Under the pieces are notes generated by a model. It had not been told where the DNA came from and searched no databases. It worked only from the letters and a program-made list of their open reading frames with translations. A program made the position numbers and the translations under genes. Shown here piece by piece: positions 1-7,626 of a stretch of DNA of 49,427 nt. The stretch spans positions 2,237-51,663 of the forward strand of contig NZ_KQ956850.1 in the NCBI RefSeq assembly GCF_001546485.1, in the 5' to 3' direction. The DNA comes from Gardnerella vaginalis (GTDB taxonomy: Bacteria; Actinomycetota; Actinomycetes; Actinomycetales; Bifidobacteriaceae). Every line of letters starts with the position of its first letter. The stretch's first letter is position 1.

Positions 1-1
1 A

Positions 2-313
2 GAAGTATTTGAAGAGACAGGTCTTAATTACGAGGTCGATCATCTTGCTGTCATACACGAGAACTTCTTCATCGGCAGCTCCGGCTTAAAAGGAGTAGAC
101 TTCCATGAGCTGACATTCTACTACATGATGAAACCCATGGGCAAAAGAGATTTTACGAGCCATAGCACTACAGAGGCAGGTGCTAAAGAGACAATGCATT
201 GGTTACCTATAGATGAGCTTGATAAGTGCAAGGCTTACCCGACATTTATGAAAGAATATCTTAAATCGGAGCATAGTGGAATAGAGCATATAATTTCAGA
301 TGAAAGATATTAA
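2..313 (+). CDS. NUDIX hydrolase, 5' end outside window
   Basis: The reading frame is open from the first bases of the window and ends at 313, so the N-terminus lies outside. The first visible residues, EVFEETGL, match the second half of the NUDIX box (GX5EX7REUXEEXGU), the Mg-binding motif of enzymes that hydrolyse nucleoside diphosphates linked to another group X. The rest has the usual strand-rich pattern and a final LPIDEL segment typical of the family's last helix region. About 103 residues are visible, where full family members are about 140-170. The substrate cannot be read from the fragment. A start at the ATG at 125 would remove the NUDIX box and is rejected. Confidence 0.8.
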   Translation, partial: EVFEETGLNYEVDHLAVIHENFFIGSSGLKGVDFHELTFYYMMKPMGKRDFTSHSTTEAGAKETMHWLPIDELDKCKAYPTFMKEYLKSEHSGIEHIISDERY

Positions 314-480
314 TGAATCCCGCTATTATGGCAAGAGATTGTTACATAAACATTATTTCATTGAAATTAACAAATAACCGCCAATGATATATTACAATAA
401 TTAACAGTACCCGACGCGCCTCTTAACAATGCGAACCAAATCGGGTCTTTTGATTTTTGGTCTATAACCCGATATTTAAC

Positions 481-487
481 AAGGAAG
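481..487 (+). promoter_or_regulatory. ribosome binding site deciding the 496 start
   Basis: AAGGAAG lies 8 bases before the GTG at 496. The longer reading frame from the TTG at 457 would place this site inside the gene and has no Shine-Dalgarno sequence of its own, so 496 is preferred. Confidence 0.65.
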
Positions 488-495
488 TTGTTCAA

Positions 496-1098
496 GTGGC
501 GAATAGTAGGAAGTTTGTAGCAAAAACGAAAGATGTTAGCTTAACGGTCAGAAGAGCTGATTCTTTTAGTATTAGTTATGTTAATTGTGAAAAAGATATA
601 TTTTGTGTTGAAGAAAATCAAGACGGTATAAAGTTCGTTCAAACAGAAAAAGTGTCGGCTTTTTACTGGCTTAAGTGGCTTGCTAAAGGCAGTCCTGAGG
701 TCATTGTTACGTTGCCGGAGAATGTTGATTTTTGTGAGATTGAAGCTGAGTCGAATCAAGTATTAGTAGCAGATATTAAAGCTGACAAGATTTATGCAGA
801 AGTTCATAACGGCAGGGTGGAAGCAAGGAATGTTCAGGCGAATGATGTTTTTCTAAAGTGTCTTAATGGTTCTGCTGTGGTGAATAATGTTAAGGTTGTT
901 GTTTCTTGCATGGTGGATACGTTAAATGGTACGAGTGTTTTAGAGGGAGAAATTACCAAGGGTGCATGTCTTGAAGTAGTTTGTGAGAATGGTATGGCTG
1001 AAGTTTGTGATAAGCATAAAGCAGATCTTGGGCGCAAAACAAATGGATGTGCTCACTATGCTGTGCACTGCTTGAATGGAAAAGCTGTAGTGAAGTAA
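496..1098 (+). CDS. putative adhesin-like beta-strand protein (DUF4097-like)
   Basis: This protein of about 200 residues starts at GTG 496, with an AAGGAAG site 8 bases upstream. The C-terminal two thirds consist of short repeating units rich in alternating V, E, N and C, such as AEVHNGRVEARNVQAND, LKCLNGSAVVNNVKV, VDTLNGTSVLEGEI and VCENGMAEVCDK. Each carries an LNG or ENG turn. This pattern is typical of right-handed beta-helix 'putative adhesin' domains of the DUF4097 type. There is no signal peptide and no transmembrane segment, so the name adhesin should not be read as proven surface location. It is a single gene between the NUDIX fragment and a convergent phd-doc pair. Function is unknown; the fold is inferred from the repeat pattern. 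Confidence 0.6.
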   Translation: MANSRKFVAKTKDVSLTVRRADSFSISYVNCEKDIFCVEENQDGIKFVQTEKVSAFYWLKWLAKGSPEVIVTLPENVDFCEIEAESNQVLVADIKADKIYAEVHNGRVEARNVQANDVFLKCLNGSAVVNNVKVVVSCMVDTLNGTSVLEGEITKGACLEVVCENGMAEVCDKHKADLGRKTNGCAHYAVHCLNGKAVVK

Positions 1099-1188
1099 TA
1101 CTGTTGTGGTGTTTTATGTCCGCTACTTTGACTAGTCGCACGAAATAGAGTTTGGCATATTCTAAAAATGTTTTTAAATGTTGGAGTA

Positions 1189-1566
1189 TTAGGCTTGGTG
1201 ATTTTTAATCCAAGTGTAAAGGTCATTTTCATTTGCCTTGCCTGATGCAACTTTGAGAATAATATCAATCAGTTCTTCATCTTTATAAGACAACATAATG
1301 TTGTTGAGTGCCAGAAAGATTAGCATGACATGTGTGCCGATACGCTTGTTTCCATCTATAAAAGGGTGGTTCTTTATAAGACCAAAAGCTAGACGTGCTG
1401 CCTTATCTAAGACAGATGGGAAAAGTTCATTCTCGTCAAATGTTTGCAGTGGAGTCTTTAATGCAGAATCAAGCATTCCTACATCTCGGATACCTGAAGA
1501 ACCACCACTTGCTTCAATCAGAGCCTGGTGAAGTTTAATCACCTGTTCTCGTGTTAGATACTTCAT
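1189..1566 (-). CDS. doc: Doc-type Fic toxin of a phd-doc module
   Basis: The 125-residue protein has the Fic/Doc signature HPFIDGNKRIG starting at residue 67. Doc toxins use this loop to phosphorylate EF-Tu, which halts translation. The length matches the P1 Doc family (about 125). Its ATG overlaps the stop codon of the upstream antitoxin gene (ATGA), the standard translational coupling of phd-doc operons. All motif residues (H, F, D, G, N, K, R) are intact, so the toxin is probably active unless neutralised. The EF-Tu target is family knowledge, not visible here. Confidence 0.92.
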   Translation of the reverse strand: MKYLTREQVIKLHQALIEASGGSSGIRDVGMLDSALKTPLQTFDENELFPSVLDKAARLAFGLIKNHPFIDGNKRIGTHVMLIFLALNNIMLSYKDEELIDIILKVASGKANENDLYTWIKNHQA

Positions 1567-1811
1567 TTAGCAAGTTCCTCATAAACTTTTTTGTTCTTTT
1601 TGATGAACATGTTGGATAAAGCCATAACTTCATCGTCTGCTGGAACAGTAACTTTTTCAGTTTTGGCTTTTGGGAACTCTAAAATCACATAGCGTGGAGC
1701 GTTGTTTTTCAAAATAACAGCTGATCCGTATGTGTCAACAAGTCGTGCAACCTTGGAAAAGTTTTGATTTGCTTCGGAAATAGAAACGAGCGTGTCTGTA
1801 TTTACATTCAT
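1563..1811 (-). CDS. phd: Phd/YefM-family antitoxin
   Basis: This 82-residue antitoxin precedes doc and overlaps it by four bases. The N-terminal half (VSISEANQNFSKVARLVDTYGSAVILKNNAPRYVILEF) is the typical Phd/YefM DNA-binding fold. The C-terminal part (MALSNMFIKKNKKVYEELAK) is the flexible toxin-wrapping tail. The frame can be opened at 1826, but GGAGG at 1820-1824 lies 8 bases before the ATG at 1811 and overlaps the first ATG, so 1811 is chosen. Family members repress their own operon, and a palindrome lies upstream at 1852-1871. Confidence 0.92.
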   Translation of the reverse strand: MNVNTDTLVSISEANQNFSKVARLVDTYGSAVILKNNAPRYVILEFPKAKTEKVTVPADDEVMALSNMFIKKNKKVYEELAK

Positions 1812-1836
1812 ATCAATAACCTCCATTTTTAGAAGA

Positions 1837-1871
1837 ATTATAGCATATATTTTAGGATAAATAAATCCTAA
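1837..1871 (-). promoter_or_regulatory. phd-doc promoter with palindromic operator
   Basis: A minus-strand TATAAT (1837-1842) lies upstream of phd. Next to it is a perfect 7-base inverted repeat, TTAGGAT (1852-1858) and ATCCTAA (1865-1871), with a 6-base centre. The palindrome sits between the -10 and -35 positions, where a Phd dimer would be expected to repress transcription. No good -35 hexamer is visible. The role is inferred from position. Confidence 0.5.
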
Positions 1872-2158
1872 GTATTTTGAGAGTTATTTTATAAATGCCA
1901 TATAGCCTATGTGTGCTCTAGTTGCTTGTGTTTTTGGGGAACAAATCGGTTAAATAATCGTAGAAAAGTTCCCTACATTATTTGCATTCTTATACTGTTA
2001 CAGTTGGTAACTATAGTGTTTCACCTTGTTTCTTTTCCGCTGTAAATTATTTGTTAGTTTGTAATTAGGCGGTATCTCAATCAAATGTTTCAATACTAAT
2101 TTGGTTTCCGTCAAGTAATTTCATGATGTGTAATAACTGATTTGAAAGGAGTTGTGTT
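1872..2158. other. intergenic DNA between phd-doc and an XRE gene
   Basis: This AT-rich stretch has no convincing reading frame. The only clear signal is GAAAGGAG just before the XRE start at 2159. No clear promoter for that gene, no terminator and no RNA gene was seen. Confidence 0.4.
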
Positions 2159-2803
2159 ATGAGTAGTGTTATATCTTTGGGAGAAAAAATTAAAAAGGCT
2201 CGTCTGGAAGCCGGGTTGACGCAGGAGGAGCTCTCGGAATTATTGATGGTATCTCGTGCTGCTGTAGCAAAATGGGAAACGAATCGGGGTTTGCCGGATA
2301 TCGAGAATCTGAAATTTATTGCATCTGCTCTAAGCGTGAGTGTTGATTATCTTTTGGATGAGAACAATAGTGTCGATTTTTCTATTACTAAGAAGCCTAT
2401 TAATCTCAATAAATATGGTTTCGACGGTAGGTTGAGCAGTTTTAAGAAGCTGAAAATTAAAGAGCAGATTGTCCTAGATGAATATCCTGACTCAGAAATC
2501 AATATGCTAACTGTTGTTAAGACTTATAACAGTTCATCTGAGAAAATGGTTGATAATTTTGTTGGATGGTTTTCTACTCTCCTTGGAGGATTGCCATTGT
2601 TTGGCACATATGATTTCAGTAAAGCTGTTTCCACTCTTGGGGCTGATCAGTATTATTTGGTGGATAAAAAAGATAAGCAGTATTTCGTGCTTATAACCGA
2701 TGAGTATATTATTAGCAGAATTATGGGAGTGGCGTTTAATAGTAAAAAATTCCGTATTGGAGATAAAGAATTTATGAAGGTTGGTAAGCTTCGTAATAAG
2801 TAG
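2159..2803 (+). CDS. XRE-family transcriptional regulator
   Basis: This 214-residue protein starts at ATG 2159 behind GAAAGGAG. Residues 7-65 form a lambda-repressor-type helix-turn-helix (LGEKIKKARLEAGLTQEELS, then VSRAAVAKWETNRGLPDIENL). A C-terminal domain of about 130 residues of unknown function follows (DQYYLVDKKDKQYFVLITDEYI). It resembles stand-alone regulators of Firmicutes and Actinobacteria accessory regions. No target operon is adjacent in the same direction. It converges on the 2827-3228 membrane gene with only 23 bases between the stop codons. Confidence 0.85.
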   Translation: MSSVISLGEKIKKARLEAGLTQEELSELLMVSRAAVAKWETNRGLPDIENLKFIASALSVSVDYLLDENNSVDFSITKKPINLNKYGFDGRLSSFKKLKIKEQIVLDEYPDSEINMLTVVKTYNSSSEKMVDNFVGWFSTLLGGLPLFGTYDFSKAVSTLGADQYYLVDKKDKQYFVLITDEYIISRIMGVAFNSKKFRIGDKEFMKVGKLRNK

Positions 2804-2826
2804 TAAATGGGTGGGTGGGTCTGGTT

Positions 2827-3228
2827 TTAATATTTTTTCTCATAATATTTGTTGATAAAAAACATGATTAATGGAGAAAAGGCGACTGAAATAGCTAAAA
2901 GAGCAGCTGGTAAATATGCCTTTGTTATAAATGCAATTATGGCAATTATTCCCATTAGGTGCATCAGTATGAATGCCATTGTTGCATTTACTTTATCTTT
3001 GATTTTCTCGTTTCTTTCATCGTTCACATTTATTTTGTAGTTGTGGTCTTTTTTCATCATCTTATAGTGCATGATTTTTACGTGTGAAAGTGAGATAATC
3101 GCAACAAAAACAACCGACAATGCAATTTCTACGGATTCGTTCAGTTTAAGAGTGAGTGCAAGAATTAATCCGCAAATTCCTATTACATATCCTATGTACC
3201 AAAAATTCTGGGTTTTCTGTTTTTTCAT
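2827..3228 (-). CDS. small membrane protein partnered with an XRE regulator
   Basis: The 133 residues contain four predicted helices arranged as two hairpins (about residues 10-29, 33-52, 82-101 and 105-127). A charged loop, KMMKKDHNYKINVNDERNEKIKDKVNA, separates the hairpins. The NDER(N/D)EKI motif followed by two helices is characteristic of DUF2178-like membrane proteins, which are usually encoded next to a short XRE regulator, as here. The start codon overlaps the stop of that regulator (3225-3228), so the two form an operon. Function is unknown; sensing or controlling the regulator at the membrane is a guess. Confidence 0.75.
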   Translation of the reverse strand: MKKQKTQNFWYIGYVIGICGLILALTLKLNESVEIALSVVFVAIISLSHVKIMHYKMMKKDHNYKINVNDERNEKIKDKVNATMAFILMHLMGIIAIIAFITKAYLPAALLAISVAFSPLIMFFINKYYEKKY

Positions 3229-3428
3229 TTTTTATCTTCCTCGTAGATAAATATTTCTTCGATTGTTAAATTAAAGTACTTAGCAATTTTGTATGCCAAT
3301 ATGATTGATGGGTTGTATCTTCCATTTTCCAAAGAACCGACTGTCTGTCTTGATACTTCGAGTGCGTCAGCAAGTTCTTCTTGGGTTATGCCTTTTTCTT
3401 TTCTAATTTGTTCAAGTCTATTTTTCAC
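3225..3428 (-). CDS. short XRE-family regulator
   Basis: The 67-residue protein is almost only a helix-turn-helix domain (LEQIRKEKGITQEELADALEVSRQTVGSLENGRYNPS), followed by the short tail common to the YozG/YvaO-type mini-regulators. It is first in a two-gene operon with the membrane protein and overlaps it by four bases. The ribosome site GGAAGGAGAA precedes the start. A strong promoter flanked by 11-base direct repeats lies immediately upstream, so autoregulation is likely. Confidence 0.88.
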   Translation of the reverse strand: MKNRLEQIRKEKGITQEELADALEVSRQTVGSLENGRYNPSIILAYKIAKYFNLTIEEIFIYEEDKK

Positions 3429-3445
3429 ATTACATTCTCCTTCCT

Positions 3446-3511
3446 AATGGAAAGTTAGCTTTACATATAGGATAATCTTTTCGAGAGTAAATGTCAAGTT
3501 AGCTTTCCATT
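3446..3511 (-). promoter_or_regulatory. XRE operon promoter flanked by direct repeats
   Basis: On the minus strand TTGACA (3492-3497) and TATCCT (3469-3474) are separated by exactly 17 bases. AAGTTAGCTTT (plus-strand sequence) occurs at 3452-3462 and 3496-3506, a 44-base offset of about four helical turns, so one copy overlaps the -35 box and the other lies just downstream of the -10. The outer edges also form a 9-base inverted repeat, AATGGAAAG (3446-3454) and CTTTCCATT (3503-3511). The arrangement suits cooperative repression by the encoded regulator across a DNA loop. Confidence 0.7.
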
Positions 3512-3534
3512 GGATTTAATTTCGATAATGTTGT

Positions 3535-4812
3535 TTGCAAAGTTTCATAGTATTCAAGAGAGTAAGAAAAATAGAAGTATATTTTCTTTCAGATACTATT
3601 TCAGATAGTATTGTTCTTATGTGTAACAGTAGTGAGCTTTCGGCAAGTAACAGTGAAAATGTGTTAGTAGATTTTACTGAAAAACTTCTTGTGGATGTTA
3701 AAGATTTTAACAATAACAACAATAAAGTATTAAGTGTTCCCGTATCTGAATTATTGAATTTTGGATCTGGTTTATCGTCATTAATTCCTGCATGTAATAC
3801 AGTTACTCAAACAATAACCATTCCTACGGATGGTCTTTATAAGATTGCTAATAAAGCTGCAGGTGATACTCTAAAATACGCAAAAAATGGGAATCTATGG
3901 GGATCTTTAAGAAAAGCTGATGGTGGTTCTAGAATGATGCAGATTTCAAAGATGGAGTCTTTGCAAGGTTCTATGAAAACAGTATCTGCGTTTAATCCTG
4001 CTCTTTTAATGATGGCCGTGGCTATTTATTCTATTGAAAAAGATATGAAAAAGATTAAAGAGACGCAGGAAAAGATACTTACCTTTATGGAAGTTGAGAA
4101 TGAGTCACAGATTGAGGCAGATGTTGAGTCATTGATGGGGATTGCTTCTACTTATAAGTGCAGTTGGGATAATGAAATTTCTGTTACGAATAATCATAAG
4201 CTTGTTATCGATATTAAGAATCGTGCTAGAAAGAACATTATTGCTTATCAGAAAAAGATTACTGATATTCTTCTGTTAAGGAAGTTTATTGTGTCTAAAA
4301 GTAACGTAAATTCGACGTTGTCTGATTTAGGGAAAAAGTTTAAGTATTACAGATTGTCGTTGTATATTTTCTCTCTATCATCTTTGATGGAAATAATGTT
4401 AAGTGAAAATTTTGCGGAAGAGTACATTAGTAATGCAGAAAATGAGATAAAGAAATTGTCTGATGACTACTGTGAGAAATTTGAAAAAAGCTCTTTATAT
4501 TTAGAAAAACTTGGTAATTCGGAAGTAGAAGTCAATGTTGTGAAAGCTATAGGTACTGCTGGTACTGCTGTTGGTAAGTTAATTGGTGGTATTCCTTTAG
4601 TTAAAGATGGTTCTGTTGATGAGTTTTTACAAGATAAAGGAAACGGATTACATGAAAATGCTAATGCAATGGGAGTAAAAGCAGTGAAGGAGTTTGCTGT
4701 TTTGCGTAATCCGGAAACAAAAGTGTTTGTGGAAAAAATGGAGGATATAACTCAAATCTACAATCGTACTTCGCAAATATGTGTTGATAAAGAAAAAATA
4801 TATTTGTTGTAA
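3535..4812 (+). CDS. unrecognised 425-residue protein with a hydrophobic segment
   Basis: I do not recognise this protein. It is intact and lies divergent to the XRE/DUF2178-like operon. Visible features are an Asn-rich stretch (FNNNNNK) near residue 60, a hydrophobic helix (FNPALLMMAVAIYSIE) near residues 153-168, a long helical and probably coiled-coil middle (KDMKKIKETQEKILTFMEVENESQIEADVESL), and a Gly-rich hydrophobic stretch near residue 345 (IGTAGTAVGKLIGGIPLV). The start is uncertain: the TTG at 3535 lacks a ribosome site, and the ATG at 3619 (28 residues shorter) has none either. Two hydrophobic stretches within a helical protein would suit a membrane-active effector or a phage-related protein, but there is no direct support. 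Confidence 0.6.
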   Translation: MQSFIVFKRVRKIEVYFLSDTISDSIVLMCNSSELSASNSENVLVDFTEKLLVDVKDFNNNNNKVLSVPVSELLNFGSGLSSLIPACNTVTQTITIPTDGLYKIANKAAGDTLKYAKNGNLWGSLRKADGGSRMMQISKMESLQGSMKTVSAFNPALLMMAVAIYSIEKDMKKIKETQEKILTFMEVENESQIEADVESLMGIASTYKCSWDNEISVTNNHKLVIDIKNRARKNIIAYQKKITDILLLRKFIVSKSNVNSTLSDLGKKFKYYRLSLYIFSLSSLMEIMLSENFAEEYISNAENEIKKLSDDYCEKFEKSSLYLEKLGNSEVEVNVVKAIGTAGTAVGKLIGGIPLVKDGSVDEFLQDKGNGLHENANAMGVKAVKEFAVLRNPETKVFVEKMEDITQIYNRTSQICVDKEKIYLL

Positions 4813-4940
4813 GTCATATATTATTTCATGTTGTGAGAAAACGTTTAATGCGTTGATGTCAAAGGCTGATTAGGTGGGTGTGTTTTATAACGTTCGAAAT
4901 TACGCTATTTCATTCGTTACTTTTTAACCCAAATCGCGCA

Positions 4941-5273
4941 TTAGTTATTTGGGTCGTTAACAATGTTTTCTATATTTCTGCCTGAGTAGAATATGCGAAT
5001 AACTGTTACAGTCATTTGGTTTTCGTCTACTTGGTAGAAAACAGTGTAGTTGTCGACTGGAACTCTGCGTATTTCTTTAGAACACCACGGCTCCCACTCT
5101 ACAAGCTGATAGCACATAGGCATAGTGTTAAGAGAACGTATAGCATGCTTAATGCGGTTGACTTGTTTTTCCGCCGTTTTTGGAACTTTTAAATTAAAGC
5201 GAATGTATTCGTATAGCCCAGTGAGATCAAGGAACGCTTGCGGAGAATAAATGACGCTATAGGTTGTGCTCAT
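4941..5273 (-). CDS. RelE/ParE-superfamily toxin
   Basis: The 110-residue protein has the RelE/ParE plan: an N-terminal strand (YSVIYSPQAFLDLTGLYEYIR), two helices, and a C-terminal sheet (EIRRVPVDNYTVFYQVDENQMTVTVIRIFYSGRN). Family toxins either cleave mRNA in the ribosome (RelE) or inhibit gyrase (ParE). The YEYI and YTVFYQVDE segments are closest to the ParE/RelE plasmid-stability group, and the target cannot be decided by eye. Its ATG overlaps the antitoxin stop codon (ATGA at 5270-5273). Confidence 0.9.
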   Translation of the reverse strand: MSTTYSVIYSPQAFLDLTGLYEYIRFNLKVPKTAEKQVNRIKHAIRSLNTMPMCYQLVEWEPWCSKEIRRVPVDNYTVFYQVDENQMTVTVIRIFYSGRNIENIVNDPNN

Positions 5274-5584
5274 ACGCCGTATTCCTTAGCGAAGAATTGG
5301 TCTACTTCATCTGCACTGTATTGTTTGCCAGTTGAAATAGAGTCGATGCCTTTTTGTAATTCTTTATCCAACTCGGCTCTTGTTAAGCTGCCTAAAGCAA
5401 GCGGTTTTTCTTGCTTATTAGTCGGCAGACGAAGTTCAAATGGCATGCCTTTTTGTAAAACAATCTGGCTGTAAAGCATTTGGATTGCTGAAGATGGTGT
5501 TATTCCAAGCTGGTTCAATATGCTTTCAGCATTTTCTTTAAGATTTGTATCGATTCTTGCATATACAGCGTTTGTGTTTGTCAT
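5270..5584 (-). CDS. RelB/DinJ-family antitoxin
   Basis: The 104-residue protein starts with the ribbon-helix-helix of RelB/DinJ antitoxins (AVYARIDTNLKENAESILNQLGITPSSAIQMLYSQIVLQKGMPFELRLP). A charged C-terminal tail (SADEVDQFFAKEYGV) would wrap the toxin. It is the first gene of a two-gene operon with the overlapping RelE/ParE toxin. Direct repeats upstream are likely its operator. Confidence 0.92.
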   Translation of the reverse strand: MTNTNAVYARIDTNLKENAESILNQLGITPSSAIQMLYSQIVLQKGMPFELRLPTNKQEKPLALGSLTRAELDKELQKGIDSISTGKQYSADEVDQFFAKEYGV

Positions 5585-5645
5585 TGTGCTCGCGTCCTTT
5601 CTGACCTTATTTTACAAAATGTTTGCAAGCATACGCAAGCAGATG
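5585..5645 (-). promoter_or_regulatory. dinJ-relE promoter with GCAAGCA direct repeats
   Basis: Upstream of the antitoxin the plus strand reads GCAAGCA twice with 3 bases between. Reading toward the gene, TTGCGT and TAAAAT are about 18 bases apart and overlap this repeat. RHH antitoxins bind such short repeats as dimers, so this is a plausible operator. Confidence 0.45.
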
Positions 5646-6067
5646 AAAGCAAAAGTTTAATCACTATTCAGATTATGACTTCACATTGTTGTATCTTCGG
5701 ATTCAAAATCAAGCTATTAAGCCAATCTTAAACCTTTTTGCAATATTTTCTTATCGTTAGAAAGTTTAGCGTGTGGCGGCTTTAAGCTTGGTTAGTACGA
5801 TTTTAGATGCGATTTTGCTATTTTATCAGTTATAACTTATAAATTATCGATTTTGTTATTAAATTTCACTTATAGGTGTGATGAACTGTGATTAGTTAAG
5901 TGGTTATAAGTGTATTCGAAAAGCCTGCACTTATTGGAAAAATAAAAAATTTTCTTTAATAAAGCTTGTATGTATGGTTTTTTTTTAATAGTAATACTAT
6001 TAAAGCTAAACAGACTATTATGGATTCTAATTTTAATAAAATTGCATATTAGAAATAAGGAGCACGT
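5646..6067. other. AT-rich gene-free DNA before the GNAT gene
   Basis: No coding frame was seen. It contains a decayed copy (5709-5766) of the hairpin element found intact at 12469-12525. It also holds a T-rich run and a perfect 9-base inverted repeat TTTAATAGT (5984-5992) and ACTATTAAA (5996-6004) about 65 bases before the GNAT start. The latter may be an operator or a weak hairpin. Confidence 0.45.
5709..5766 (+). repeat. decayed copy of dispersed hairpin element
   Basis: This stretch shares ATTAAGCCAATCTTAAACC and most following bases with 12469-12525. There, a 15-base perfect stem follows the shared part; here the stem has decayed (CTTATCGTTAG remains on the right side). Two copies 6.8 kb apart show the element is dispersed. 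Confidence 0.6.
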
Positions 6068-6574
6068 ATGCGACTAATTAGACCAGATAAGAAATATATC
6101 CAAAGTTATATAGAAGCGAATGAAGAAGATGAAATTTTTAGACCGAATGCAGAAAGACGTTTTAGAAATTATGAGACCATTATAGAGAGTTCTTATAACT
6201 ATGAGCATGGTATAAATTTACCTGAAAATTATGTTAAAGCTACTACATTTTGGCTGATAGATAATGAAAAATTTATTGGTGAAATTAATATTAGGCATGA
6301 ATTAAATTCTTTTTTAATTAACTATGGTGGTCACATAGGATACGAAGTTAGACAATCTGAATGTATGAAGGGCTATGGAACAAAAATGCTTTCTATGGCA
6401 CTTACATATTGTAAAGAGACTTTGAATCTACATAAAATTTTGATTACATGCGATGATGACAATATCGGATCGATACGAGTTATAGAAAATAATGGTGGAA
6501 TTTTAGAAAACAAAGTGAAAAATAGCTTATCAAGAGGAAATGTTACGACAAGAAGGTATTGGATTAATATATAG
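6068..6574 (+). CDS. GNAT-family N-acetyltransferase
   Basis: The 168-residue protein starts at ATG 6068 behind AAGGAG. It has the GNAT acetyl-CoA fold: a core strand (TFWLIDNEKFIGEINIRHEL), the pyrophosphate-binding loop in the form SECMKGYGTKML, and the C-terminal NIGSIRVIENNGG segment typical of RimJ/RimL-like members. The acceptor could be a protein N-terminus, an amine or a drug, and the sequence does not tell. The gene is very AT-rich compared with the next one, in keeping with the accessory region that ends here. Confidence 0.85.
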   Translation: MRLIRPDKKYIQSYIEANEEDEIFRPNAERRFRNYETIIESSYNYEHGINLPENYVKATTFWLIDNEKFIGEINIRHELNSFLINYGGHIGYEVRQSECMKGYGTKMLSMALTYCKETLNLHKILITCDDDNIGSIRVIENNGGILENKVKNSLSRGNVTTRRYWINI

Positions 6575-6610
6575 GGAAAATATTAAATTTTATCTATACT
6601 GACCACTCAA

Positions 6611-6675
6611 TCGTGGCTTAGGACAATTTTTTAGACATTTTGTATAATCAAAGCACTATATTCCGTGATTGCATT
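6611..6675 (+). mobile_element. isolated IS3-like element end fragment
   Basis: GGCTTAGGACAATTTTTT plus AGACATTTTGT recurs, with only small differences, at 8322-8351, where it overlaps the C-terminus of a decayed IS3-type transposase. The similarity continues weakly to about 6675. Here there is only the end, with no transposase, so it is probably a remnant left by deletion. Confidence 0.5.
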
Positions 6676-6690
6676 TTCTGGAGAAAGATG

Positions 6691-7626
6691 ATGAGTGAGA
6701 CGAATGTAAGGCCAGTGCTTTTCAAGCATGCTTTTTGGGATAATGTGATTATAGAAACTGTTGCTGGCGTTTGCACGCTTATTATTGCGCTGCTTGTACA
6801 GCAGTTCGTAGGGCACCACGTACTAGGTTGGGAAACTGTGGTCATACTCGCGTTGAGTGTTGTGGTGTTTTCGCTGCTAAGTGCAGCGTATCTGCAGTGG
6901 TATAGGCATCGCAGGCCGGATGACGGGTATTTGCTTATTGGAATCATCGATTTTGTGCTCAGGCTTCTGGTGACCTCTGGTATTGCTTTATTGCTTGTTT
7001 CAAATACTACGCTGCTAAGCATTATTATTGGTGCAACAATCACCAGTGTGTTGCTGTTTGTTTTAGAAAAGCCTTGGCAGCCAGGTATGACGGATGCGCA
7101 ATTACAGGAAGCTTCAAAGAAATCGGTTGAGCTTGGCGTTCAAATGCTTGAAGAAGAACGCGTAAAGCGCGCCGAGGTGAGAAACATGATTGCATTACAG
7201 CATGCGAGTGCAGGTAAAACAGACACTCCTAGAGGCGTGTCTTTAACATTTTCCTCGTTAATCGTTGCGAATATGTTGATGGAAGCAGTATATGCTGTTG
7301 TTACATTTTTGCTTGCATTGATGCTGCAATGGTGGATGCTTGGTACTATCGTTGGCTGGCGAACGCTACTCGTCATATTCTTCGGCAATATGCTATTTTC
7401 TTGCGCGGCGGCTGAGGTTATGGTTCTGATGGGTGCATTGAAGGCTGATCAACAGAAATGCCTAACAAAAAGTTGGCCTTTTTTGACTACTGCTGTATTG
7501 CTTAGACTGCTGATTTTCGGTGTTCTCGCTTGGCTTCTTACACCGAGTTTGGTATGGGTGAGCGTAGTCGTTGGTATTGTACTTACCAATATTATTCTCG
7601 TTATCAAGTGGAACCCTAAAAGGTGA
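6691..7626 (+). CDS. eight-helix membrane protein with internal duplication
   Basis: The start at ATG 6691 is chosen because GGAG (6680-6683) lies 7 bases upstream; the frame can be opened earlier at 6640, but that part overlaps the IS fragment. The 311 residues contain about eight hydrophobic helices in two groups of four, joined by a charged cytoplasmic-type linker (PGMTDAQLQEASKKSVELGVQMLEEERVKRAEVRN). The halves align with each other: VLGWETVVILALSVVVFSLLSAAYLQW matches IVGWRTLLVIFFGNMLFSCAAAEVMVLM, and a later FVLRLLVTSGIALLL matches VLLRLLIFGVLAWLL. This indicates an ancient tandem duplication. I do not recognise the family, and a transporter or export role would be a guess. Confidence 0.75.
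   Translation: MSETNVRPVLFKHAFWDNVIIETVAGVCTLIIALLVQQFVGHHVLGWETVVILALSVVVFSLLSAAYLQWYRHRRPDDGYLLIGIIDFVLRLLVTSGIALLLVSNTTLLSIIIGATITSVLLFVLEKPWQPGMTDAQLQEASKKSVELGVQMLEEERVKRAEVRNMIALQHASAGKTDTPRGVSLTFSSLIVANMLMEAVYAVVTFLLALMLQWWMLGTIVGWRTLLVIFFGNMLFSCAAAEVMVLMGALKADQQKCLTKSWPFLTTAVLLRLLIFGVLAWLLTPSLVWVSVVVGIVLTNIILVIKWNPKR

Noticed and set aside
313-480. CCCGA...TCGGG followed by T-rich DNA as a terminator for the NUDIX gene
   Set aside because: A 5-base stem with a loop of about 27 bases is too weak to call.
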